From contig NZ_WOSY01000006.1 of NCBI RefSeq assembly GCF_011516755.1, positions 1 to 64,000 of the forward strand: a DNA stretch of 64,000 bases. Reading direction: 5' to 3'. The stretch comes from Acetobacter conturbans (GTDB lineage: Bacteria > Pseudomonadota > Alphaproteobacteria > Acetobacterales > Acetobacteraceae). The position numbers and the translations under genes are program-made. Positions 28,356 to 38,056 of the stretch are shown one piece after another. Under the pieces are notes generated by a model, which saw nothing but the letters and a program-made list of their open reading frames with translations, was not told the origin of the DNA and searched no databases. Each line of letters begins with the position of its first letter. Position 1 is the first letter of the stretch.

Positions 28356-31073
28356 ATGTTCCTTCAGATTTCTCGGACATTTCGCCCGCTATTTTGCGCC
28401 GCGCTACTTACCGGAACCTCCCTCGGTGGCCTGACGTTCCTGCCTCATGACGCAGGGGCCCGCGAGGCGGTGGACACGGCACGTCCGGCGGTAGGGGTCA
28501 CGCGCGCCACATTGCCGAACGGCCTGCGTGTCGTCGTCGTGCAGGACAAGCTGGCGCCGGTAGTGACGACGGAACTGAATTATCTCGTCGGTTCCTCACA
28601 GGCTCCGGCCGGTTTCCCGGGCACCGCCCACGCACTGGAGCATATGATGTTCCGTGGCAGCGACGGGCTCGACAAGGACCAGCTCGCCGCACTGGGCGCT
28701 CGGTTGGGGGGGAGTTATAACGCCGACACCACAGAAGACGTTACACAGTATTATTACACGGCCCCTGCGGAAGATCTGGATGTCATGCTCCGGATCGAGG
28801 CCCTGCGCATGAAAGGGCTGTCCCTTTCTCAGGCCGACTGGGACAAGGAGCGCGGCGCGATCGAGCAGGAGGTCTCACGAGACCTGTCCAGTCCCGCTTA
28901 CCGCTACATTTCACAGTTGCAGTCCATCCTGTTCAAGGGCACCCCCTATGAACAGGATGCGCTTGGAACGAGATCCTCGTTCGACAAGACAGATTCTGTC
29001 ATGCTCAGGAAGTTTTACGAGCAATGGTATGCCCCCAATAACGCCATTCTCGTGATCGCCGGGGATGTCGATCCTCAGGCGACAATTGCAAAAGTAACGG
29101 ATATTTTTAGGGGTATCCCAAAAAAGACGTTGCCCGAACGCTCTCCGGTCAAACCGGTTCCCGCACCTGCCCGGACGCTGTCCTTCCCCACGGATTACCC
29201 GGTCGGTTTCGCTACACTCGCTTTTCCAATGCCGGGGCAGACATCGAAGGATTTCGCAACAGCGGATATTCTTTCGGATGTACTGGCAAGCCAGCGTGGG
29301 GCGCTCTATCAGCTTGTGCCTGCTGGAAAGGCGCTTTATGCGGGATTTGAATTTGCCCCGAAAAAACAGGCGGGTTTCGGACTGGCCCTGGCGGCCTTTC
29401 CGAAAGGCGGTGACGCCTCAAAAGTGCTGAATGACATTAAAACTATTCTGGCAGATATCCGCAAGAATGGCCTGCCGTCTGAGCTTGTTGAGGCCGCGAA
29501 AACCAAGGAAATCGCCCAACTGGAATTTTCGGCCAATTCCGTGGGCGGTCTGGCGGAAAGCTGGTCCGAAGCGCTCGCTTTCAAAAATCTTTCTTCTCCC
29601 GATGACATGATCGCGGCTTATCGCTCGGTCACACCCGCAGATGTCAATCGTCTCGCCGCGACACTCCTCGACCCGGAACGGGCGGTCACGGCCATCCTTA
29701 CACCCGAAGAATCCGGCAAGCCGAGTGAGGGGAAAGGGTTTGGCGGTGCTGAATCCTTTGCGTCCTCACCGGACAAACCTGTCAGGCTACCGGAATGGGC
29801 CGAAAAAGCCCTTGCCCGGCTGGATGTGCCGACACCCCCGCCAGCACCTGATGTCGAGATACTGCCCAACGGGCTGCAACTGATCATCCATCCCTCCCAT
29901 GTCAGCCATACCATCGAGGTTGCAGGACTGGTTCGCCATAGCGCAGACCTGCAGGAACCAAAGGGCAAGGAAGGTATCAGTGACGTAACCGAGGAACTGT
30001 TTGGCTACGGCACGCAAGTTCACGATCGTCTCGCATTCCGCAAGGCGCTGGACGATATCCCGGCATGGGCAGGCGCGGGAGCCGAATTCTCCCTGCGTGT
30101 GCCTGCGGCGAAATTCGAACAGGGCATGGCGCTGCTGGCCGAGAATGAACTTCGTCCCGCATTTCCCGATCAGGCGTTTCAGGTTGTGAGGCAGCAGGTC
30201 GCGCAGGAGCAGAGCGGTCAGTTACTATCGCCCGGCTATCTTTTCGGTCGCGCTGTCGAAGCCGCCGTGTCTCCAAAGAATGATCCGACACTGCGCGAGG
30301 CGACACCCAAAACGATCATGAGTCTCTCTCTGGCGGATGTGAAAGCCTATTACAGCACCGTCTGGCGGCCTGACATGACCACAATCGTCGTCACGGGTGA
30401 TGTCACGCCGGGACAGGCTCGCGCCGTGGTGGAAAAGAACTTTGGCGCATGGAAAGCGACAGGAGCGAAACCTGACGTTGATCTGCCTGTGCGTCCTGAC
30501 AGCAAGGCCTCGCGTTCGCATGTGCCGGACCGCAGCAATGTGCAGGACACTGTAGTCATGCCCGAAAGCCTCGGGCTTACCGCAGCCAACCCGGAACATT
30601 TTCTGCTCACGCTTGGCAATGAAGTGCTTGGAGGAGGGTTCTCCTCCCGGCTTTATCGCGATCTGCGAGTAAAAACCGGCTACGTTTACAATGTCAGCAG
30701 CAGTTTCGACTGGGGCCGCACGCGGGGTGCCTATTCCGTTTCTTATGGAGCTGACCCTGATAAGGTGGGAGACGCCCGCAAGGCCGCCATCCGCGATATC
30801 CGGGCCATGCAGAAGGCCCCTGTGACAGACGATGAACTGACCATCGCCAAGTCATCCCTGCTGCGCGGTATTCCACTGGGTCAGGCCAGCCTCAGCGCTA
30901 TTGCCGGAGAATATCTGCATCTCGTGGAACTGGGCCTGCCCCTGAACACGCTCGATATTGCGGCGCATGCTTACTACAAAGCATCCGCAGCGGATGTGCA
31001 GGAAGCGTTTCGCAAGTGGATACGTCCTGACGATCTGGCAGAAATCGTAAAAGGCCCCGTGCCGAAATGGTAA
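28356..31073 (+). CDS. M16 family zinc peptidase (two-domain)
   Basis: A pitrilysin-type metallopeptidase of 905 residues, probably periplasmic. The start at 28356 gives a signal peptide (hydrophobic LFCAALLTGTSLGGLTFLP ending in DAGA). The inverted zinc motif HxxEH is HALEH at residues 92-96, with the third ligand in ERGAIEQEVSRDL. The first half is therefore the catalytic unit. The second half repeats the fold but starts VEILPNGLQLIIHPSHVSHT without HxxEH, so it is the inactive partner domain. The frame is open further upstream and overlaps the SDR end, but those codons are not conserved-looking. Confidence 0.93.
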   Translation: MFLQISRTFRPLFCAALLTGTSLGGLTFLPHDAGAREAVDTARPAVGVTRATLPNGLRVVVVQDKLAPVVTTELNYLVGSSQAPAGFPGTAHALEHMMFRGSDGLDKDQLAALGARLGGSYNADTTEDVTQYYYTAPAEDLDVMLRIEALRMKGLSLSQADWDKERGAIEQEVSRDLSSPAYRYISQLQSILFKGTPYEQDALGTRSSFDKTDSVMLRKFYEQWYAPNNAILVIAGDVDPQATIAKVTDIFRGIPKKTLPERSPVKPVPAPARTLSFPTDYPVGFATLAFPMPGQTSKDFATADILSDVLASQRGALYQLVPAGKALYAGFEFAPKKQAGFGLALAAFPKGGDASKVLNDIKTILADIRKNGLPSELVEAAKTKEIAQLEFSANSVGGLAESWSEALAFKNLSSPDDMIAAYRSVTPADVNRLAATLLDPERAVTAILTPEESGKPSEGKGFGGAESFASSPDKPVRLPEWAEKALARLDVPTPPPAPDVEILPNGLQLIIHPSHVSHTIEVAGLVRHSADLQEPKGKEGISDVTEELFGYGTQVHDRLAFRKALDDIPAWAGAGAEFSLRVPAAKFEQGMALLAENELRPAFPDQAFQVVRQQVAQEQSGQLLSPGYLFGRAVEAAVSPKNDPTLREATPKTIMSLSLADVKAYYSTVWRPDMTTIVVTGDVTPGQARAVVEKNFGAWKATGAKPDVDLPVRPDSKASRSHVPDRSNVQDTVVMPESLGLTAANPEHFLLTLGNEVLGGGFSSRLYRDLRVKTGYVYNVSSSFDWGRTRGAYSVSYGADPDKVGDARKAAIRDIRAMQKAPVTDDELTIAKSSLLRGIPLGQASLSAIAGEYLHLVELGLPLNTLDIAAHAYYKASAADVQEAFRKWIRPDDLAEIVKGPVPKW

Positions 31074-31199
31074 AGGCAACAGCGAGTGCTTCCATCTGTC
31101 AGTATGGCGGCACTCACGCCTTTCCACTCTTTGTTCTGAACTGAATGCTTCTCCCTACGTTCTGAAAACAACCGGTTTTTATGCTGAAAAGAGATTGAG

Positions 31200-31997
31200 A
31201 TGATGAAAAAGGGTCGTATTGCAGGAGCATTGCTGTCGGTCGCAACGGCTGCTGGTCTTTTCTCGGTTCATGGAGCCTATGCCCAGTCTTCGTTAAAGGG
31301 CAGCAGCCAGATGAGGACATTGCCTCTAGCCGTGGCTCTGTCTAACAGAGACCGTCCGGCGTCTGATCGTGCGATGGATGCCAGCCGTAAGCCTGCGGCT
31401 CTTCTGGCATTTGCGGGTATAGCGCCCGGCATGAAAGTCGCGGATCTGATGCCGGGACATGGATATTTCACGCGTATTTTCAGCAATGTAGTTGGAAAGA
31501 ACGGCCATGTTTACGCTGTGGTGGCGGCCGAGCGTGTCGCTGAAAAACCGGACGCCGCCGATCCGGTGAAGGCCATCGCTTCAGACCCGGCATTCTCGAA
31601 CGTCACGGTATTGACCGAACCGATGACGGCGCTTTCCCTGTCGTCGCCGGTGGATGTCGTATGGACATCGCAGAATTATCACGATGTATATGGGCGTAGT
31701 GCGGACGCGGCTCTGGCTTTCGACAGATCAGTTTTTAAGGCATTGCGTCCCGGCGGAGTATTTATCGTCATCGATCATGCCGCCGTCGCGGGAAGCGGGG
31801 AGACCCCGACCAGATCTCTGCACCGGATCGATCCGGCCCTGATCCGCGCGCAAGTTGAAAAAGCCGGGTTCGTTCTGGAGAGTGAGAGTTCCATATTGAA
31901 AAATCCTTCGGACTCTCATGAAACAGTCGTTTTCGATCCATCCATCAAGGGTCATACGGATCAGGCTGTTTTCAAATTTCGTAAGCCGGTTCAGTAA
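31200..31997 (+). CDS. Exported SAM-dependent methyltransferase-like protein
   Basis: A 265-residue class I methyltransferase-fold protein with an N-terminal signal peptide (KKGRIAGALLSVATAAGLFS ending AYAQ). The SAM motif I region is VADLMPGHGYFT, the post-I acidic residue lies in YAVVAAE, and SQNYHDVYG is the motif IV region. SAM is scarce outside the cytoplasm, so an exported member is puzzling; the family is widespread but its role is unsettled. The stop codon begins an inverted repeat shared with the convergent ABC gene. Confidence 0.82.
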   Translation: MMKKGRIAGALLSVATAAGLFSVHGAYAQSSLKGSSQMRTLPLAVALSNRDRPASDRAMDASRKPAALLAFAGIAPGMKVADLMPGHGYFTRIFSNVVGKNGHVYAVVAAERVAEKPDAADPVKAIASDPAFSNVTVLTEPMTALSLSSPVDVVWTSQNYHDVYGRSADAALAFDRSVFKALRPGGVFIVIDHAAVAGSGETPTRSLHRIDPALIRAQVEKAGFVLESESSILKNPSDSHETVVFDPSIKGHTDQAVFKFRKPVQ

Positions 31998-32054
31998 GGC
32001 CATTCAGCCTCCGACTCACCTCTTTGAATGGCCTCGAAAGCCAGTCAAAGAGGT
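31997..32054. terminator. Two overlapping hairpins between convergent genes
   Basis: AGGCCATTCA (31997-32006) pairs with TGAATGGCCT (32025-32034), and ACCTCTTTGA (32018-32027) pairs with TCAAAGAGGT (32045-32054). Both stems are perfect 10-mers, and they share bases 32025-32027 and enclose one another's arms, so they cannot form together. They probably act as opposed terminators for the methyltransferase and the ABC ATPase genes. Confidence 0.65.
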
Positions 32055-32066
32055 TGAATCCCGACT

Positions 32067-33470
32067 TCAGCTGCCATTTTCCTTGTTCAGGTAAAACTGG
32101 TCGGCTTCTTCATTAAAGTCGAAAAGCTCGGCGTAGCGGGCCCATGACACAATGGTCTGGAGCGTCTGCTGGGCATAGACCGGGGACATGCTTTCGCATA
32201 ATTCCTCCCGGAAGCGGTCAACGCCCGTAGCATGCGAAGGGCGTTCATCCAGAGCCACACAGATCGATTTGACCAGCGGAATTTCATTCAGCAGAGCGTG
32301 GCGCAGGATCGTCTTACGCTCATCAAAATCGCTTTCCGCGAAACGGCTGGCTTCTTCCGTCAGAAGAATGTCGCCATCTTCCAGTTCCGCAAGGCCAAGT
32401 GTCTGAAGCGCTTCGACGAGAGGGAAAAGGGCGTCCAGCTCCAGTTGTGCCCTTGCGGCGAGCAGGGGCAGATCGGCACGTCCATCGATCGGCGGAGCGG
32501 CGAGCGCCTCGACCAGGCCGATCATGCTGCCGACAGTCACAGGTGCGATCGGCGCATGAACCGGTTGCGGAAGTGGGGACGCCGTCATGGTTTCAGGCAG
32601 ATCAGCTTCTGATACGACGGGCACCCGTCGCGTCATTAATGTATAGATATGATCAACAGTTTCCTGAAAGACAGGATCGTCGCGCAGCCGCGGATGCTCA
32701 AGCGCGACTTTGACCTCATGCTCCACATGTCCCGGATTGGCAGTGAAAACGAGAATGCGGTCGCACATCAGCACCGCTTCCTCGATACTATGCGTCACCA
32801 TCAGGATGGATTTCACCGGCAACTTTCGCTCGCACCACAGTTCCACCAGATCTGTCCGCAGGTTTTCCGCAGCGAGAACGTCAAGCGATGAAAAGGGCTC
32901 ATCCATGAGCAACAGGTCGGGGTGAACGGCAAGAGCGCGTGCCAGTCCGACGCGTTGCGCCAGCCCTCCCGACAGTTCGTGCGGCCACGCATTCTCATAT
33001 CCACCAAGCCCGATCAGGTCGAGGGTTTCCCGCGCACGCGTCTCCCTGTCCTGGCGCGGAATGCTTTCCGCTTCCAAGACCAGTTCCACATTGTCCTGCA
33101 CGCTGAGCCATGGAAACAGGGAAGGCGACTGAAACACCATTGCCAGCCCCGAGATCGGTCCTTTCAGGGGCGTGTCACGCCAGATCACTGTGCCGCTGGT
33201 GGGGATAAGCAGCCCCGCCATGATCCGCAGCAGCATGGATTTTCCTGAACCGGAGCGACCGAGAAGCCCTACGACTTCCCCTTCCTTTATATTCAGCGAG
33301 ACGGTGTCGAGAACCTGCACATCATTGGAAGAATCCCGATGGTAGGACTGGCTGACATCATTCAGGGACAGCAGTGTTTTGCGCCTGTCCGGTGCTAAAA
33401 GAGGGTCGCCCGCTTCATTGCTGAAGCCGGTCTGTAAAGAAACCATGCTGGTCATTGTGCCCGTTTGCAT
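32067..33470 (-). CDS. ABC transporter ATPase with C-terminal AAA-associated domain
   Basis: A nitrate/taurine-type ABC ATPase of 467 residues. Walker A is GLLGRSGSGKSMLL (about residues 69-82), the signature LSGGLAQRVGLARALAVHPD, and Walker B LLLMDEPFSSLDVL. After the ATPase, residues about 310-460 match the AAA-associated C-terminal domain (MIGLVEALAAPPIDGRADLP, ILRHALLNEIPLVKSICVAL) that replaces the usual C-terminus in this subgroup. Its substrate is unknown. The double-length permease gene lies 78 bases upstream in the same direction; no binding protein is near. Confidence 0.92.
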   Translation of the reverse strand: MQTGTMTSMVSLQTGFSNEAGDPLLAPDRRKTLLSLNDVSQSYHRDSSNDVQVLDTVSLNIKEGEVVGLLGRSGSGKSMLLRIMAGLLIPTSGTVIWRDTPLKGPISGLAMVFQSPSLFPWLSVQDNVELVLEAESIPRQDRETRARETLDLIGLGGYENAWPHELSGGLAQRVGLARALAVHPDLLLMDEPFSSLDVLAAENLRTDLVELWCERKLPVKSILMVTHSIEEAVLMCDRILVFTANPGHVEHEVKVALEHPRLRDDPVFQETVDHIYTLMTRRVPVVSEADLPETMTASPLPQPVHAPIAPVTVGSMIGLVEALAAPPIDGRADLPLLAARAQLELDALFPLVEALQTLGLAELEDGDILLTEEASRFAESDFDERKTILRHALLNEIPLVKSICVALDERPSHATGVDRFREELCESMSPVYAQQTLQTIVSWARYAELFDFNEEADQFYLNKENGS

Positions 33471-33548
33471 TTGAGGTCCGAGCGAGGAGGCGAGAACCTC
33501 AGCCTAACGTTTCATGGAGAGTATAGAAACCCTGAAGACGACCTGTTT

Positions 33549-35288
33549 TCATTCATCCACAATTGCCGGTTGAGACCGTCCTGTTGTGCGCCGATGGACA
33601 TAGTCCGCCAGTGGGCGCCAGAAAAAGAACTCCATGCCCAGTGCCAGCAGGGTCATGATGACAATACCCAAAGCCGCGTATGCCATTCCACCATGGTTCG
33701 ATCCTGCCATGATGGCCCTGCCGATGAAGCCATGCTGCGAAACATGCTGTCCCCATACCGTTATGTCAGCTGCGATGGCGGCATTCCACGCCCAGATAAA
33801 TCCCTGATGGGCACTCTCAAGCCATGATTTCCCCATGCCAGGCAGGATTACGCTCCGCCATCGCTGCCATCCCCGGATCCGATAGGCTCGTGCGACTTCC
33901 AGCAGTCCTCGCGGAAAGGTGCGTATGCCGGCGAAAAGAGGTTGCGCCACGAAAAAAGGAAGGCCTGCAAAGAGAAGAGGTGAAAGTGGCGTGTTCGTCC
34001 CTGTCGTTGCAACGACAACGGGGAAAAACAGAACTGCCGGAAACAGCGTCAGAATACGCAGAAGAGGGAGCACTTTGTTGGCATGCCGTTTCAGCCGAAC
34101 GGCCACAGGGAGGAACAGCACTGAGTAAGCGAACAGAGGGATAAGGATGGCAATAAGTTCAGCAACGCCCAGCATGATCATCCGCAAGCTGGTGGTGATG
34201 TCCGGCAGTCCGTAAGGCGAAACTGCACAGGCCACAAAGCCGCTCACGCCGAGAATGGCAGCCATCAGGAGGGCGGGGAGGCCAGCGTCCTTTTTCGGCT
34301 CATCGATAAAACGCGCCCGGACGGCAGGTCCGAGCGGCAGACTGCCAAGGATGCGGATGCAGTGGATTCCGGCCGAGATTACAGCTTTCATCATCAGAGG
34401 AACGTCTTTGAAGAACCGCCGGGTCACACCATTTTTGCTGGAAGCGCGCGCATCGAAACGGGAAGCCCATTCCTGCAGGTTACGCACTACCAGTCGGTCA
34501 AATGCGATGACCAGAACTGCCATAAACAGAAGGGCCAGCGCGGAGTCAGTCGCGGATGCCTGCTTCGCCGCAGCCGCGGAATAGCCGCCGATCCCCTCTA
34601 TAACCGGTAATCCCTTCATGCCAGCGAAGAATTCCGCAAAAGCAAGAGCCAGCCACGCATTGGGCATGGCGTCACTGATCGCTTTCATACCAGCGGGAAT
34701 GCCGAACGGGACATAGAGACGCCAGAATCGCGGCCAGGCGCGCAGTCCGAAACTGCGAGCCGCCAGAATGAGCGGAGGCGGAACGCGACGATGCGCTCTG
34801 ATCGTCGAGGCGAGTATGGGAAAGGTGAACGCTGCGAAAAGGGGTGCGCCTGTCAGGATTTCTCCGGTCAGGGCATGCGATCCCAGCCATCCCCCTGATC
34901 CGGTACAGAGAGGGACGGTAAGGAGCACGAAGGCGGGCAGCGGTACGGCTTGCAGGACATCGAGGAGATCCAGCACGACATTTCCGGCTTGTTTCCTGCC
35001 GAACAGAACCACTGAACCCACGATTGCGACCAGAAAGGACAACATCAGCCATCCCGTCATGCGTAACGCGGTGACTACAAAAGCGGCTGGCAACGCGGTG
35101 ATCGAGGCAGAAGGGCTCAGTGCAGCCGGGTATAAAGGGAAAGAGCCGGGCGAAAACGGAATGTTACTGCCGAAGCCCAGTATCAGGCCGGTGACACAGA
35201 GGACGGCGACACTCATCGACAGACCCGGCCACGCGCTCACGGGGTGAGTGGATCTGTCCGTCACTCCCGAAGAAGCCGACGCGCTCAT
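33549..35288 (-). CDS. ABC transporter permease, fused double unit
   Basis: A 579-residue inner-membrane protein containing two BPD_transp_1-like units in tandem, about residues 50-280 and 350-570. Each has the EAA-type coupling loop: SFGLRAWPRFWRLYVPFGIP in the first and AYRIRGWQRWRSVILPGMGK in the second. About 12 membrane helices are expected. A single fused chain would supply both membrane halves of the transporter. It starts 66 bases after dut, so it may be read from the ubiE-coaBC-dut promoter or have its own. The cargo is unknown. Confidence 0.9.
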   Translation of the reverse strand: MSASASSGVTDRSTHPVSAWPGLSMSVAVLCVTGLILGFGSNIPFSPGSFPLYPAALSPSASITALPAAFVVTALRMTGWLMLSFLVAIVGSVVLFGRKQAGNVVLDLLDVLQAVPLPAFVLLTVPLCTGSGGWLGSHALTGEILTGAPLFAAFTFPILASTIRAHRRVPPPLILAARSFGLRAWPRFWRLYVPFGIPAGMKAISDAMPNAWLALAFAEFFAGMKGLPVIEGIGGYSAAAAKQASATDSALALLFMAVLVIAFDRLVVRNLQEWASRFDARASSKNGVTRRFFKDVPLMMKAVISAGIHCIRILGSLPLGPAVRARFIDEPKKDAGLPALLMAAILGVSGFVACAVSPYGLPDITTSLRMIMLGVAELIAILIPLFAYSVLFLPVAVRLKRHANKVLPLLRILTLFPAVLFFPVVVATTGTNTPLSPLLFAGLPFFVAQPLFAGIRTFPRGLLEVARAYRIRGWQRWRSVILPGMGKSWLESAHQGFIWAWNAAIAADITVWGQHVSQHGFIGRAIMAGSNHGGMAYAALGIVIMTLLALGMEFFFWRPLADYVHRRTTGRSQPAIVDE

Positions 35289-35354
35289 GAAACCCCGATC
35301 TCCTCGTATTGCAGGCGCCCTGTTCGTTCAGTCGCCTCTTCACCGCTCAGAGAT

Positions 35355-35810
35355 TCAGGCTCCGGTACTGCCGAATCCACCTGTGCCGCGCTCGGTCGCG
35401 TCAAGGTCATCCACCTCATTCCATGCAACACGAAAGACAGGGGCAATGACAGCCTGTGCGATCCGCATGCCCCGTTCCACAGTAAAGGCTTCCTGCCCTG
35501 TATTCAGCAGAATAACGCACAGTTCGCCACGATAATCCTCATCAATGGTGCCGGGCGAGTTGGGTAACGTGATCCCGTGCTTGAGCGCCAGACCGGAGCG
35601 GGGACGCATCTGGAGTTCGTAACCAGCAGGCAGGGCAATGCAGAGACCCGTCGGGATCAGTTCCCGTCCGCCCGGAGGAATGGTGACGGAGGAGTCGATG
35701 GCGGCGAGAATATCCATGCCTGCCGCCCCATCCGTTGCATAGGAAGGCAAAGGCAGTCCTTCCGAACGAGGGAGGCGGCGTACTGCGACCTGAACGAGAG
35801 AGGCCATCAT
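35355..35810 (-). CDS. dut: dUTP diphosphatase
   Basis: Homotrimeric dUTPase that hydrolyses dUTP to dUMP, protecting DNA from uracil and feeding thymidylate synthesis. All five family motifs are visible: [39 protein letters not shown] and [10 protein letters not shown]. From the ATG at 35810 the protein is 151 residues, typical for the family, with AGGAAA as ribosome site. The open frame extends upstream to 35900 over the end of coaBC, but that part is not conserved-looking. The gene follows coaBC, a pairing common in bacteria. Confidence 0.95.
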   Translation of the reverse strand: MMASLVQVAVRRLPRSEGLPLPSYATDGAAGMDILAAIDSSVTIPPGGRELIPTGLCIALPAGYELQMRPRSGLALKHGITLPNSPGTIDEDYRGELCVILLNTGQEAFTVERGMRIAQAVIAPVFRVAWNEVDDLDATERGTGGFGSTGA

Positions 35811-35847
35811 ACAGAACGTTTCCTCAGGAGTGACGAAAGAGCGAGGA

Positions 35848-37230
35848 TCACTGTGCTTCTCCATGTGATGCAAGCGCCGGAGCCCCGAAGCGAAGGGCAA
35901 TTTTCCGGACGAGACGCAGGGCGAGATCGGCTTTGGTCATCAGCGGCCACCGTTCCACGCCGTCTTCGGTGATCAGGATGGCCGTGTTGTGTGTGCCGCC
36001 CATTACGTTCGTGCCTTCGGAAACGTCATTGGCCAGGATCCAGTCGCAACCTTTTCTCTTCCGCTTGGCAACGGCATTGGCTTCCACGTCATCCGTCTCA
36101 GCCGCAAACCCGACCACGAGCGCCGGACGTCGCGGACCAGCGGCAGACAGTCGGGCCAGAATGTCCGGATTCGGTTCGAGTGAAAGAGACGGCGGCGGTG
36201 TTCCGGCCTGTTTCTTGATCTTGGACGTCACGGCATTCACCACATGCCAGTCCGCCACTGCGGCCGCGCAGACGGCGATATCGACGGGCAGCGAAGACAT
36301 CACTGCCTGTTCCATTTCCCGCGCCGTTTCCACGCGAATGAGGGAAACATCGGAAGGAGCAAGTAGCGAAGTGGGGCCACTGATCAGTGTGACGTTTGCC
36401 CCCAATTGCGCAAGTGCTCCGGCAATGGCGTACCCTTGCAGGCCCGAGGAGCGATTGCCGAGATAGCGGACGGGATCAATCGGCTCATGGGTAGGGCCGG
36501 CTGTGACGAGCGCGTGGCGCCCGAGAAGAGGAAGCCAGTGCGGCGTTCTGGCGTCCGGGCTGACCTGCGCCGGCGGCGCGGTATCACGGCATGCAACCCC
36601 GTTCTCCCGCTTTTGCTGGTTTTTCGAGCCGGTAAAGGCGACCGGGTTTTCAGCAAACGGGGAGGATGGGTTGAGGTGAGCCAGAATGGCGTCCCGCAGG
36701 ACATCCGGTTCGACCAGCCGACCGGGCCCATATTCCCCGCACGCCATTTCGCCTTCGTCCGGGCCGACGACGAGCACCCCACGTTGCGCGAGGGTCGCCA
36801 TGTTGGCGCGCGTGGCAGCGTTTTCCCACATCCGGACATTCATGGCGGGCGCGACCATGACCGGTGTGTCGGTTGCGAGAAGGAGGGTCGCGGCGAGGTC
36901 GTCGGCAAGACCGCCCGCCATCTTAGCAAGGAGGTTGGCCGTCGCGGGCGCCACGACCACAAGGTCGGCGGAGCGGGAAAGGGCGATATGGCCCATTTCC
37001 TGCTCATCGGTGAGAGAGAACAGATCCTGATGGACGGGTTCGCCGCTCAGGGCCTGAAGGGAAAGCGCCGTGACGAATTCAGCGCCTGCCTTTGTCAGCA
37101 CGCAGCGAACATCCACGCACGCAGTCTTCAGCAGGCGGATGAGTTCGAGAGATTTGTAAGCCGCGATTCCGCCGCTGACGATGAGAAGAACACGCTTGCG
37201 CGGTTGTCCAGCTCTCGTGGCGGCGGTCAT
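35848..37230 (-). CDS. coaBC: Phosphopantothenoylcysteine synthetase/decarboxylase
   Basis: A bifunctional coenzyme A biosynthesis enzyme of 460 residues. The N-terminal CoaC flavoprotein domain (about 1-190) has [15 protein letters not shown], the [16 protein letters not shown] active-site loop, and the substrate clamp [13 protein letters not shown]-type segment [10 protein letters not shown]. The C-terminal CoaB domain (about 235-450) has [39 protein letters not shown] and [10 protein letters not shown] proline/glutamine-rich stretch joins the two. It begins 3 bases after the ubiE stop, so translation is likely coupled. Confidence 0.95.
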   Translation of the reverse strand: MTAATRAGQPRKRVLLIVSGGIAAYKSLELIRLLKTACVDVRCVLTKAGAEFVTALSLQALSGEPVHQDLFSLTDEQEMGHIALSRSADLVVVAPATANLLAKMAGGLADDLAATLLLATDTPVMVAPAMNVRMWENAATRANMATLAQRGVLVVGPDEGEMACGEYGPGRLVEPDVLRDAILAHLNPSSPFAENPVAFTGSKNQQKRENGVACRDTAPPAQVSPDARTPHWLPLLGRHALVTAGPTHEPIDPVRYLGNRSSGLQGYAIAGALAQLGANVTLISGPTSLLAPSDVSLIRVETAREMEQAVMSSLPVDIAVCAAAVADWHVVNAVTSKIKKQAGTPPPSLSLEPNPDILARLSAAGPRRPALVVGFAAETDDVEANAVAKRKRKGCDWILANDVSEGTNVMGGTHNTAILITEDGVERWPLMTKADLALRLVRKIALRFGAPALASHGEAQ

Positions 37231-37233
37231 GGC

Positions 37234-38028
37234 TCAGAGTCTCCAGCCGGAGTGAATCGCTGCGATGCCACCGGACAGGGACTGGTAGCGGACGTGCGAG
37301 AAACCGGCCTCGCGGAACATGTCCGCCAGCGTTTCCTGATCCGGGAACATGCGAATGCTTTCGGCCAGATACTGGTAGCTCTCCCGATCCTTGGCGATGA
37401 ACGTCCCCATGGCAGGCAGAACCTTGAACGACCACACATCATAAATCGGTGCGAGAGCGGCGATCTGGACGCGGGAAAATTCGAGGCAGAGGAAACGTCC
37501 GCCCGGCTTCAGGACGCGGCGTGCTTCACGCAGAACCGCCATCTTGTCGGTGCAGTTGCGCAGGCCGAAGGAGATGGTCACGCGATCCATGCAGCGGTCG
37601 GGCAGGGGGATCTGCTCCGCGTCCACCACGCAGAAGGAGAGATCCGAGACATATCCGCGCGAAATGGCGCGATCGCGACCGACAGCGAGCATTTTCTCGT
37701 TGATGTCAGTCATGATGGCCGGACCACCGCCGCCAGCAAGCCAGCCGAACGTCACGTCGCCCGTGCCCCCGGCAAGATCGAGCAGCTTGAGGCCCGGCTG
37801 TGGCGCGAGTTCCGCGTTGAACATCCGCTTCCACATCCGATGGACGCCGAGCGACATCAGGTCGTTCATCACATCATAGCGACTCGCCACGCTGTCGAAG
37901 ACGGCCCTCACGAGAGGCTTCTTCTCCTCTCTAGGGACGGCGCGGTAGCCGAAATCGGTCGTGTTTTCGCCCGCGTTCCCGGTGGAGTGCGGTTCGGCGT
38001 GCTGGTCATTGGGGGCATTGTCGGTCAT
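37234..38028 (-). CDS. ubiE: Ubiquinone biosynthesis C-methyltransferase UbiE
   Basis: A class I methyltransferase that adds the C2 methyl group in ubiquinone (and menaquinone where present) synthesis. Family marks are the N-terminal [20 protein letters not shown], motif [27 protein letters not shown], and the signature [20 protein letters not shown] followed by [17 protein letters not shown]. Length is 264 residues from the ATG at 38028; a GTG two codons earlier is possible. It is divergent from mutM, with only 28 bases between start codons, and heads the leftward coaBC-dut group. Confidence 0.95.
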   Translation of the reverse strand: MTDNAPNDQHAEPHSTGNAGENTTDFGYRAVPREEKKPLVRAVFDSVASRYDVMNDLMSLGVHRMWKRMFNAELAPQPGLKLLDLAGGTGDVTFGWLAGGGGPAIMTDINEKMLAVGRDRAISRGYVSDLSFCVVDAEQIPLPDRCMDRVTISFGLRNCTDKMAVLREARRVLKPGGRFLCLEFSRVQIAALAPIYDVWSFKVLPAMGTFIAKDRESYQYLAESIRMFPDQETLADMFREAGFSHVRYQSLSGGIAAIHSGWRL

Positions 38029-38056
38029 GGCCACACTCTATAGCGTGTTTGGTGTC

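Noticed and set aside
36406-38043. Long rightward open frame opposite coaBC and ubiE
   Set aside because: It is antisense to two clear genes, has a random-looking, His/Arg/Gly-rich translation and no family motif.
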